Assembly: GCA_950063125.1 (NCBI GenBank)
Contig: CATLZI010000173.1
Span: 1 to 5,063, forward strand
Reading direction: 5' to 3'
DNA length: 5,063 bases
From: an uncultured Porticoccus sp.
Lineage (GTDB): Bacteria > Pseudomonadota > Gammaproteobacteria > Pseudomonadales > Porticoccaceae
Shown here: positions 1 through 4,726 of the stretch, in pieces
How the letters are laid out: each line of letters opens with the position of its first letter
Numbering within the stretch: position 1 is the first letter of the stretch
The notes under the pieces: model-generated
Told to the model about the DNA's origin: nothing
What the model saw: the letters and a program-made list of their open reading frames with translations, nothing else
Databases searched by the model: none
Program-made: the position numbers and the translations under genes

Positions 1-257
1 AGCCAGCGTTCCTCGGGGGTGCGCGGCTGGTCGATCAGTTGCACACCGGTTGACCGCTTTGCCATCCACTTTGAGATAAGCAGCGAAATGAATGACCCGG
101 CAAAACCGAATATACCGCACATGATCAGCAGTCCGGTGAGGTTCCCCTGAACCCCCTGGGCGGCAAGGTATTGCTCCAGCCCAAGTACTTTGAAGATGAT
201 GCTGAACAGCACCAGAATGGCAATGTTGGTGCCCAGAAAAAGCCCGATTCTTAACAC
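1..257 (-). CDS. htpX: Protease HtpX, N-terminal part (cut by window edge)
   Basis: HtpX is an inner-membrane zinc metalloprotease (family M48B) that degrades misfolded membrane proteins alongside FtsH. Only the first 85 codons are here; the HEXXH zinc site lies beyond the left edge. The visible part has TM1 (about residues 3-23), a loop, TM2 (about 40-61), then the family signature SKWMAKRSTG (62-71) and a QPRTPEERW stretch (77-85). This matches the E. coli pattern MSKWMALRS...EQPRN.ERW. The loop between TM1 and TM2 is longer than in E. coli, as I recall for Pseudomonas-type HtpX. The start is a GTG at 257-255: an AGGAGAG Shine-Dalgarno sits 5 nt upstream, and the following LRIGLFLGTN matches the usual HtpX N-terminus. 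The gene is divergent from the lipoprotein gene at 562. Identity is near certain from recalled family sequences. Confidence 0.95.
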   Translation of the reverse strand, partial: MLRIGLFLGTNIAILVLFSIIFKVLGLEQYLAAQGVQGNLTGLLIMCGIFGFAGSFISLLISKWMAKRSTGVQLIDQPRTPEERW

Positions 258-262
258 GTGAT

Positions 263-269
263 CTCTCCT
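263..269 (-). promoter_or_regulatory. Ribosome binding site of htpX
   Basis: On the minus strand this reads AGGAGAG, 5 nt before the GTG at 257. It is a strong Shine-Dalgarno and supports a GTG start for htpX rather than an internal start. Confidence 0.8.
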
Positions 270-282
270 AGTGATGATGTCC

Positions 283-306
283 GCCAGTATGGTGTCAACA
301 ACTGGC
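283..306. repeat. Inverted repeat in presumed htpX leader
   Basis: GCCAGT (283-288) and ACTGGC (301-306) can pair as a 6-bp stem with a 12-nt loop. It sits 14-37 nt upstream of the htpX ribosome binding site. It could be a leader hairpin or an operator. No T-tract follows on either strand, so it is not an intrinsic terminator. Six base pairs can arise by chance. Confidence 0.3.
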
Positions 307-384
307 ATCCCTGTAAGATGCGACTGGTTTCAAAAAATTCAACTGCCGGATTGATGAATATCCCCGGGTGTCTTGTTGGAAGGC

Positions 385-400
385 CTGTCATAAACTGTCA
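385..400. repeat. Direct repeat CTGTCA-N4-CTGTCA
   Basis: Two identical CTGTCA hexamers start 10 bp apart, one helical turn (minus strand TGACAG-N4-TGACAG). The spacing is like tandem half-sites of OmpR-family response regulators such as CpxR or PhoP, but the half-site sequence is not their consensus. It lies between the divergent htpX and lipoprotein genes. A regulatory role is inference only. Confidence 0.3.
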
Positions 401-551
401 ATGGTTGCTGTGGTAAAAAACAGTGGGAGACTATAGCAAAGATGACCGGTCGGCTCTCCAGAAGATTGATGGCTTCCTGTTCGGGACTGCAGTCACCCGG
501 TAGCAATCCGATGTACTATGTGGGCAGGTTCCACTCTGAGTTCGCCAAAAC

Positions 552-555
552 GAGG
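552..555 (+). promoter_or_regulatory. Ribosome binding site deciding the lipoprotein start
   Basis: GAGG lies 6 nt upstream of the ATG at 562. No comparable site precedes the ATG at 571 or the upstream ATG at 442, so this selects 562 as the start. Confidence 0.65.
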
Positions 556-561
556 TCTGCC

Positions 562-1023
562 ATGGCAGCAATGAAACCGCTGATAATAATGCTGATGGCA
601 CTGAACGTGCTGTCCGGATGCGCTCTATTGTCGTCGGGACAGCCACCACCGGAAGTTCAGCTCAGCAATGTGGAACCTGCCGGACGACAGGGCCTTGAGC
701 AGAGTTTTATGATCAGTTTGCGAATCCTCAACCACAGCAGTACACCACTGAATATTTCCGGATTATCCTATAGCCTCAATTTGGAAGGACACAAGCTGAT
801 CAGCGGGGTAGCCGGGGGGCTTCAGCCCATTCCTCCGCACAGCCAGGTCGCCATTAAAGTCCCAGCCTCCACCAATCTGATCAGTGGTCTGAAAATCATT
901 GGTGCCTTTATGGAAAAGAACAAGCAATCGGTGGATTTTGAACTGGAGACCCGGATCAGCATGGGCTGGTGGCGCATGCCCGTTACTGTGGTCGAATCGG
1001 GTTCGCTCGACTTGAGCCAATAA
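562..1023 (+). CDS. LEA type 2 (WHy domain) family lipoprotein
   Basis: This is a 153-residue predicted lipoprotein. The signal peptide is MAAMKPLIIMLMALNVLSGC, with lipobox LSGC and lipidated Cys20. Residue +2 is Ala, so Lol sorting to the outer membrane is expected. The rest (about 30-145) is a single beta-rich domain with LRILNHSSTPLNISGLSY (53-70), a PIPPHSQVAIKVP stretch (89-101) and a strand-rich end. This is the pattern of the LEA_2/WHy domain, which bacteria commonly carry in small lipoproteins. The biochemical role is unknown; plant relatives are linked to desiccation and stress. I chose the ATG at 562 because GAGG precedes it and the signal peptide begins there. The frame is open from 442, but the extra 40 residues would bury the signal peptide and look non-coding. 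The amidase gene follows after 28 bp, so the two are probably cotranscribed. The family call rests on motif resemblance. Confidence 0.8.
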   Translation: MAAMKPLIIMLMALNVLSGCALLSSGQPPPEVQLSNVEPAGRQGLEQSFMISLRILNHSSTPLNISGLSYSLNLEGHKLISGVAGGLQPIPPHSQVAIKVPASTNLISGLKIIGAFMEKNKQSVDFELETRISMGWWRMPVTVVESGSLDLSQ

Positions 1024-1051
1024 TCCCCCGGTTGCCTCGGATCAAACGAAC

Positions 1052-1837
1052 GTGATACTCCAGCGAATAGGTGAATGGTTAGCAAGCAAGCTGGCCGAGC
1101 CCAGATATCGCAGTACGATGCCAACCCGTACGGACTTGCTGGCGGCGACACTTCGTCCCGGTGACGTATTGCTCGTGGAGGGGCTGAGTCGTTTCAGTAT
1201 CGCCATCAAGTATCTCACCCAGTCTACCTGGTCCCATTCCGCGCTCTACATCGGTTCCTGGCAGGGACAGACGGGAATGCTGGTGGAGGTGGACGTGCGC
1301 GAAGGGGTCAGGCTGGTTCCGTTGAGTCATTTTTTTGGACTTCAGGCGCGTATCTGTCGGCCGGTGAAACTGGACGAAAGCGAGATAACCGAGTTGATCG
1401 GCTATGCGACTGACAGGCTTGGCTATCATTACGACCTGAAAAATATTCTGGACCTGATGAGGTATCTGATTCCGACCCCCCCCGTGCCGAATCGATGGCG
1501 GCGGCGGATGCTGTCGCTGGGCAGTGGTGATCCCACCCGAGCCATCTGCTCGTCCCTGATTGCTCAGGCATTCCAGTCAATACGCTATCCGATTTTGCCT
1601 AAAGTAACCCTGGAAAAGGCCCTCGATCCCGATATGCAGGAAATCTATCAGGAAATTCTTCATATCCGGCACCACAGTCTTTTTGTGCCGAGGGACTTTG
1701 ATCTGTCGCCCTATTTTGAAGTGATCAAACCGACCCTGGCAGCCGGTTTTGATCCTCATCTGGTAACCTGGGGTGAACCGTCCGTTGAGCAGGAGGTGCA
1801 GCCGCAGCAGGCATCCCGGCATATATCGGCGGATTAA
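1052..1837 (+). CDS. Permuted papain-like amidase (YiiX/YebB-type, NlpC/P60 superfamily)
   Basis: This 261-residue protein belongs to the circularly permuted NlpC/P60 cysteine hydrolases (YaeF/YiiX/YebB type, peptidase C92-like), often labelled 'lipo-like protein' in gammaproteobacteria. LRPGDVLLVEG (34-44) is the entry strand, STWSHSALYIG (58-68) carries the probable catalytic His62, and LVEV (77-80) holds Glu79, a likely third polar residue. AICSSLIAQAF (164-174) holds the probable nucleophile Cys166; finding Cys after His is what marks the permuted fold. GYHYDLKNI (124-132) is also typical. Relatives act on amide bonds in cell-wall peptides or lipids; the substrate here is unknown. There is no signal peptide or lipobox. 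The GTG at 1052 is preferred because the N-terminus ILQRIGEWLASKL resembles relatives, although its Shine-Dalgarno is weak; the ATG at 1118 is the alternative. A run of eight C (1476-1483) lies before the Cys166 codon. The tail after about 240 is polar and probably disordered. Confidence 0.85.
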   Translation: MILQRIGEWLASKLAEPRYRSTMPTRTDLLAATLRPGDVLLVEGLSRFSIAIKYLTQSTWSHSALYIGSWQGQTGMLVEVDVREGVRLVPLSHFFGLQARICRPVKLDESEITELIGYATDRLGYHYDLKNILDLMRYLIPTPPVPNRWRRRMLSLGSGDPTRAICSSLIAQAFQSIRYPILPKVTLEKALDPDMQEIYQEILHIRHHSLFVPRDFDLSPYFEVIKPTLAAGFDPHLVTWGEPSVEQEVQPQQASRHISAD

Positions 1838-1848
1838 CAGGTAGCCAA

Positions 1849-2673
1849 TCAACCCGCATTATCCAACAGACGAACCTCTCTCTGTGGGAAAGGTATGCTG
1901 ATGTTGGCGTCATTGAGTGCCTGAAAAATCGCCCCGTTCACCCGGAACCGCGTTTCGTGAAAATGTTCTGTAGGCACCCAGAAACGCACCATGAAGTTAA
2001 TCCCGCTATCACCAAAATTGTCGATGCCGATCAAAGGTTCCCGGGCCTCTGCGGCGCCCTGTTCTGCCAATACTGATTGCAGTACCTTGACCACGGTCTC
2101 CGGGTCAGAGCCATAACTGACGCCCACGGTGGTTTCTGCCAGTTTGTTGGCAGCAGAGTTGTGCAGAATCTCGCCGACGATATGCCGGTTGGGAATGGTG
2201 ATGCGCACATTGTCCTCATCCTTCAGGACGGTATAAGCGAGATGAACCTCGTCCACCAGTCCGGTTTCCCCCTTTACTGTGATGGTATCGCCCACGACGA
2301 ATGGACGGGTAATGATAATATTCAGTCCCGCACCATAGTTGGAGAGCAGCCCCTGAACGGCCAGGCCGGCCCCCAGTGAAATGGCACCGATGGCGGCCAC
2401 GAAAGGTGTCACACTGATACCGATTTTGCCGAGGGCAATAATGGCCACACCCACGAGAATGACAATTTTGACAAAGCTGGCGATAAAGCGGCTCAGGGTG
2501 ATATCGAGGGATTTTTTCTCACACAGTCTAAGTGTTGCGGCCGATACTTTGGATGCCACAAACATGCCGATCAGGAAAACGATCAGTGCGCCAACCAACT
2601 GGAAGCTGTAGTTGACAAAAAATTGCACGATACTGTTGTAGATTGCCTCGACTTGCTGAATTTCTTCCTGCAT
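1849..2673 (-). CDS. mscS: Small-conductance mechanosensitive channel, MscS family
   Basis: This 274-residue protein is a compact MscS channel, close to the 286 residues of E. coli MscS. It opens under membrane tension to release solutes during osmotic downshock. TM1 is about 23-45 and TM2 about 63-84. The pore helix TM3 (about 89-122) has the Gly/Ala packing pattern AIGAISLGAGLAVQGLLSN. The beta domain begins with RPFVVGDTI (123-131), followed by the IPN motif (160-162). The C-terminal alpha-beta domain ends in ISIPFPQREV (258-267), the usual MscS ending. The N-terminus is cytosol-proximal with no signal peptide, as in single-domain MscS. The start ATG is preceded by AGGAG 9 nt upstream. The gene is convergent with the amidase gene (11 bp between stops) and divergent from the M15 gene. 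I use mscS by family; which paralogue it is cannot be decided here. Confidence 0.92.
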   Translation of the reverse strand: MQEEIQQVEAIYNSIVQFFVNYSFQLVGALIVFLIGMFVASKVSAATLRLCEKKSLDITLSRFIASFVKIVILVGVAIIALGKIGISVTPFVAAIGAISLGAGLAVQGLLSNYGAGLNIIITRPFVVGDTITVKGETGLVDEVHLAYTVLKDEDNVRITIPNRHIVGEILHNSAANKLAETTVGVSYGSDPETVVKVLQSVLAEQGAAEAREPLIGIDNFGDSGINFMVRFWVPTEHFHETRFRVNGAIFQALNDANISIPFPQREVRLLDNAG

Positions 2674-2682
2674 GGGTGGTCA

Positions 2683-2687
2683 CTCCT
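2683..2687 (-). promoter_or_regulatory. Ribosome binding site of mscS
   Basis: On the minus strand this reads AGGAG, 9 nt from the ATG at 2673. It supports the assigned mscS start. Confidence 0.7.
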
Positions 2688-2703
2688 GCTGTGTTTTGGG
2701 CGA

Positions 2704-2733
2704 AGCATAGCAAAATACTATTCGGCATATTAA
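2704..2733 (-). promoter_or_regulatory. Possible extended -10 promoter for mscS
   Basis: On the minus strand, TTAATA (2733-2728) and TATGCT (2709-2704) are separated by 18 bp, and the -10 is preceded by TGC, giving an extended -10 (TGN). Each hexamer matches consensus at four of six positions. Transcription would start near 2697, about 24 nt upstream of the mscS ATG and just ahead of its ribosome binding site. Predicted by eye. Confidence 0.4.
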
Positions 2734-2775
2734 GGTGTTATTTTTCCGACAGGCTGTATTCCCGGTAAAACCTAC

Positions 2776-3462
2776 ATGGCAAGTATTAACAATCGAATGC
2801 TAATGGGCTGTGATGGGCAGCTCCTGTGCAAACTGGATGGCAGTGTGTTGTTGCACGGTGACGTCATCAGGCCATTTCAGGCGATGTGTGATGCGGCTGC
2901 AGGTGAGGGCCTACAGATTACCGTGGCCAGTGGCCATCGCTCTTTCGCGCGGCAACTGGCCATCTGGAACAGCAAGGCTCGGGGTTTGCGCCCGGTGCTG
3001 GATGATACTGGCTCCCCGATTGATCTCGAATCGCTCAGTGACTGCGACAAGGTAATGGCGATCTTGCGCTGGTCCGCACTGCCGGGGTGTTCCCGGCATC
3101 ACTGGGGAACCGATATGGATGTCTGGGACGCAGCGGCTGTGCCTGGCGACTACAGGTTGCAGCTTGTCCCGGAGGAGTATGCCGGGTCAGGGCCGTTTTG
3201 CAGATTGTCCGAATGGTTGCAGGAACATGCCGCCGGTTTTGGTTTTATCAGACCCTATGCCATTGATCGTGGTGGCGTGGCCCCAGAGCCATGGCACCTG
3301 AGTTATCTGCCGGTAGCACGGCTGTTTGAGGAGAAACTGGATAGAGTATTTCTGCGCGAAATTCTGGATAATGACCAGTTGGAATTGCGAGATGCTGTTC
3401 TGTCGAATCTCGATACAATCATGGCAAGGTTCATTTTTCCCGCAATAACTTTACCGCAATAA
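2776..3462 (+). CDS. M15 family zinc D-Ala-D-Ala carboxypeptidase (VanY/LdcB-like)
   Basis: This 228-residue protein is an M15B-type metallopeptidase, the family of VanY and LdcB that trims D-Ala or other terminal residues from peptidoglycan stem peptides. Visible motifs are GHRSFARQLAIW (53-64, with the conserved Arg55), SRHHWGTDMD (106-115; zinc ligands His108 and Asp115 in the SxHxxGxxxD pattern) and EPWHLSY (171-177; catalytic Glu171 and third zinc ligand His174). All key residues are present, so it should be active. No signal peptide or membrane anchor is visible, so a cytosolic role on recycled muropeptides is possible. The ATG at 2776 is the first start after the in-frame stop at 2731; its ribosome binding site is weak. 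The last codons lie in a 14-bp tandem duplication that appears to have removed four residues. It leads the cysE-dgkA unit. Carboxypeptidase versus dipeptidase specificity cannot be decided. Confidence 0.88.
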   Translation: MASINNRMLMGCDGQLLCKLDGSVLLHGDVIRPFQAMCDAAAGEGLQITVASGHRSFARQLAIWNSKARGLRPVLDDTGSPIDLESLSDCDKVMAILRWSALPGCSRHHWGTDMDVWDAAAVPGDYRLQLVPEEYAGSGPFCRLSEWLQEHAAGFGFIRPYAIDRGGVAPEPWHLSYLPVARLFEEKLDRVFLREILDNDQLELRDAVLSNLDTIMARFIFPAITLPQ

Positions 3463-3474
3463 CTTTACCGCAAT
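3441..3474. repeat. 14-bp tandem repeat, 2.4 copies, spanning the M15 stop codon
   Basis: The unit CGCAATAACTTTAC occurs at 3441-3454 and again at 3455-3468, followed by a partial third copy CGCAAT (3469-3474). The repeats are perfect. Because 14 is not a multiple of three, the second copy is read in a new frame that gives CAA TAA, the present stop (3460-3462). It lies between the M15 gene and cysE. Confidence 0.95.
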
Positions 3475-3475
3475 T

Positions 3476-3482
3476 AAAGAGA
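3476..3482 (+). promoter_or_regulatory. Ribosome binding site of cysE
   Basis: AAAGAGA, a moderate purine-rich Shine-Dalgarno, lies 5 nt before the ATG at 3488. It follows the tandem repeat directly and is not altered by it. Confidence 0.5.
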
Positions 3483-3487
3483 CACTG

Positions 3488-4300
3488 ATGGTCGATCTGC
3501 CACAAACAACCCCCGCCGACGACGCGCTCTGGCAATCAATTCGCCAGGAAGTTGTTGAGCGGGCCAGGCTGGAGCCGGTTCTGGCGAGCTTTTTCCATGC
3601 CGCTGTCCTGAGCCATAAATCGCTGGAGGATGCGCTCGCCTACAACCTGGCTGAACAACTCGGTAATAGTATTTTATCCCCGCTGGCCATTTATCAGGTG
3701 CTGCTGGACGCAATGCAGAGTGACAGCTCAATTTGTGAGCGGATGAGATGCGACCTGACGGCCCATATGGAACGTGATCCGGCCTGCGGCCAGTATTGTC
3801 TGCCCCTGCTTTACTTCAAGGGGTTTCATGCCCTGCAGGTGTATCGTGTAGCGAACTGGCTCTGGCGGCACCAGCGGCGCTCCCTGGCCCTGTTTTTACA
3901 AAGCCGGGCCTCGGAAATATTTGCGGTGGATATTCACCCCGCAGCCGAGATCGGCGGCGGAATCATGCTCGATCATGCCACGGGTCTGGTGATCGGTGAA
4001 ACGGCGGTGATCGGTGAAAATGTTTCCCTCTTGCATTCTGTCACCTTGGGTGGCACTGGCGCTCAGGCAGGTGATCGCCATCCAAAAATACGTTGCGGGG
4101 TGCTGATTGCTGCCGGTGCCAAAGTACTTGGCAATATCGAAGTGGGTGAAGGCGCCAAGATCGGTGCCGGAAGCCTGGTTCTCGATTCAGTATTGCCGCA
4201 TACCACAGTGGTGGGTGTTCCAGCCAGAGTGGTGGGGGTTCCCGGCGAGGCCGAGCCCTCCCGTACTATGGACCAACGTATCAACCTGGGTTGTGGCTGA
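3488..4300 (+). CDS. cysE: Serine O-acetyltransferase
   Basis: CysE transfers acetyl from acetyl-CoA to L-serine to give O-acetylserine, the precursor of cysteine, and is normally feedback-inhibited by cysteine. The protein has 270 residues against 273 in E. coli. The helical SATase N-domain is about 10-115 (DALWQSIRQE near the start, DPAC at 97-100). The left-handed beta-helix of hexapeptide repeats runs about 145-250. VDIHP (147-151) and LDHATG (161-166) carry the probable catalytic Asp148 and His163, and GDRHPKIR (195-202) holds the acetyl-CoA-side His198. HTTVVGVPARVVG (238-250) closes the helix. MDQ (261-263) aligns with the E. coli segment around Met256, linked to cysteine feedback. The tail then ends abruptly in INLGCG, shorter than the E. 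coli tail and without its final Ile. The stop overlaps the dgkA ATG (TGATG), indicating translational coupling. Confidence 0.95.
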   Translation: MVDLPQTTPADDALWQSIRQEVVERARLEPVLASFFHAAVLSHKSLEDALAYNLAEQLGNSILSPLAIYQVLLDAMQSDSSICERMRCDLTAHMERDPACGQYCLPLLYFKGFHALQVYRVANWLWRHQRRSLALFLQSRASEIFAVDIHPAAEIGGGIMLDHATGLVIGETAVIGENVSLLHSVTLGGTGAQAGDRHPKIRCGVLIAAGAKVLGNIEVGEGAKIGAGSLVLDSVLPHTTVVGVPARVVGVPGEAEPSRTMDQRINLGCG

Positions 4301-4662
4301 TGGAACGCATTTATGGCTTGATAAAACGTCGTGCTTTCTACGCCGCCATTAATTCCTGGCGTGGTTTACAGGCCTGTTTTAAATACGAGGAAGCCTTCAG
4401 GATTGAAGTGGCGGTTACCTGCCTGCTCTTTCCTCTGGCATTTTTTATGGCTGAAAACCCGGTCGAGCTGGTTCTTCTGCTGGGTTCGGTGTTGTTGTTG
4501 CTGATCGTGGAGCTGCTCAATTCCGCTGTGGAGGCTGCCATTGACCGTATCGGTGAAGAGCGCCATGATTTATCTGGCAGGGCCAAGGATCTCGGTTCTG
4601 CGGCGGTGCTGTTGACGATGTTGTTGGTATTGATTACCTGGGTTGCTATCGCCGTTCAATGA
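4300..4662 (+). CDS. dgkA: Diacylglycerol kinase (prokaryotic, integral membrane)
   Basis: DgkA phosphorylates diacylglycerol to phosphatidate with MgATP in the inner membrane, recycling lipid released during envelope glucan synthesis. The 120-residue length matches E. coli (about 122). After an amphipathic start (SWRGLQACFKYEEAFRIE, 19-36) come TM1 (about 37-52), TM2 (about 55-73) and TM3 (about 99-118). The signature VELLNSAVEAAIDRIG (70-85) contains Glu71, Asn74 and the probable catalytic Glu78; SGRAKDLGSAAV (92-103) includes Lys96 and Asp97. Glu30 and Glu36 match E. coli metal-site positions Glu28 and Glu34. I chose the ATG at 4300 because it overlaps the cysE stop by one base (TGATG) and fits the family length; the in-frame TTG at 4291 is an alternative adding three residues. 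Translation is probably coupled to cysE, since no good Shine-Dalgarno is seen. Confidence 0.95.
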   Translation: MERIYGLIKRRAFYAAINSWRGLQACFKYEEAFRIEVAVTCLLFPLAFFMAENPVELVLLLGSVLLLLIVELLNSAVEAAIDRIGEERHDLSGRAKDLGSAAVLLTMLLVLITWVAIAVQ

Positions 4663-4698
4663 ATAGGCGTCGTTTGACTGAACATCAGGATTGATTGC

Positions 4699-4713
4699 TA
4701 TCCGTAACGGATA
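4699..4713. repeat. 15-bp perfect palindrome upstream of the last gene
   Basis: TATCCGT-A-ACGGATA is a perfect inverted repeat with a one-base centre (as RNA, a 6-bp stem with loop TAA). It directly abuts the ribosome binding site of the gene at 4727. There is no T-tract, so it is not an intrinsic terminator. It could be an operator or an RNA hairpin next to the Shine-Dalgarno. Confidence 0.55.
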
Positions 4714-4719
4714 AGGGGA
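4713..4719 (+). promoter_or_regulatory. Ribosome binding site of the last gene
   Basis: AAGGGGA ends 7 nt before the ATG at 4727. The adjacent in-frame GTG at 4724 is only 4 nt away, so the ATG is preferred. Confidence 0.65.
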
Positions 4720-4726
4720 ACGGGTG

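Larger units (their letters stand above)
258..561. other. Intergenic region between divergent htpX and lipoprotein gene
   Basis: This 304-bp stretch separates two divergent genes. I see no coding sequence in it: the open frame running from 442 into the lipoprotein gene has no plausible protein character before codon 41. It holds the htpX ribosome binding site, an inverted repeat GCCAGT/ACTGGC (283-288 and 301-306) in the presumed htpX leader, a direct repeat CTGTCA-TAAA-CTGTCA (385-400), a 10-bp palindrome GACTGCAGTC (485-494), and the lipoprotein ribosome binding site. No convincing sigma-70 pair was found on either strand. TACTAT at 514-519 is a possible -10 for the plus-strand gene but lacks a good -35. 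I saw no clear sigma-32 promoter for htpX. Confidence 0.6.

Noticed and set aside
269..298. TTGACA on the minus strand (298-293) as an htpX -35 box
   Set aside because: With 16-18 bp spacing the -10 would be CATCAC, ATCACT or TCACTA, all poor, and it would lie on or next to the ribosome binding site, leaving no leader.
442..561. Upstream extension of the lipoprotein gene to the ATG at 442
   Set aside because: It would put 40 residues without family character ahead of a clear lipoprotein signal peptide; GAGG before 562 and the lipobox at Cys20 support the shorter form.
431..649. Minus-strand open frame of 72 codons
   Set aside because: It overlaps the lipoprotein signal peptide on the opposite strand, has no ribosome binding site that I can see and resembles no protein I know.
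1308..1580. Long minus-strand open frames inside the amidase gene
   Set aside because: They are antisense to a well-supported CDS with clear catalytic motifs and show no recognisable protein features.
3988..4019. GGTGATCGGTGAAA repeated twice with an 18-bp period
   Set aside because: It lies within cysE and encodes consecutive hexapeptide turns of the left-handed beta-helix (VIGETA, VIGENV), so protein structure explains it.
4291..4299. TTG start for dgkA three codons upstream of the ATG
   Set aside because: Possible, but the ATG at 4300 gives the TGATG coupling and the usual family length; TTG is a rarer start with no better ribosome binding site.
4663..4726. Terminator between dgkA and the next gene
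   Set aside because: The only hairpin is the 15-bp palindrome, which has no following T-tract and abuts a ribosome binding site.
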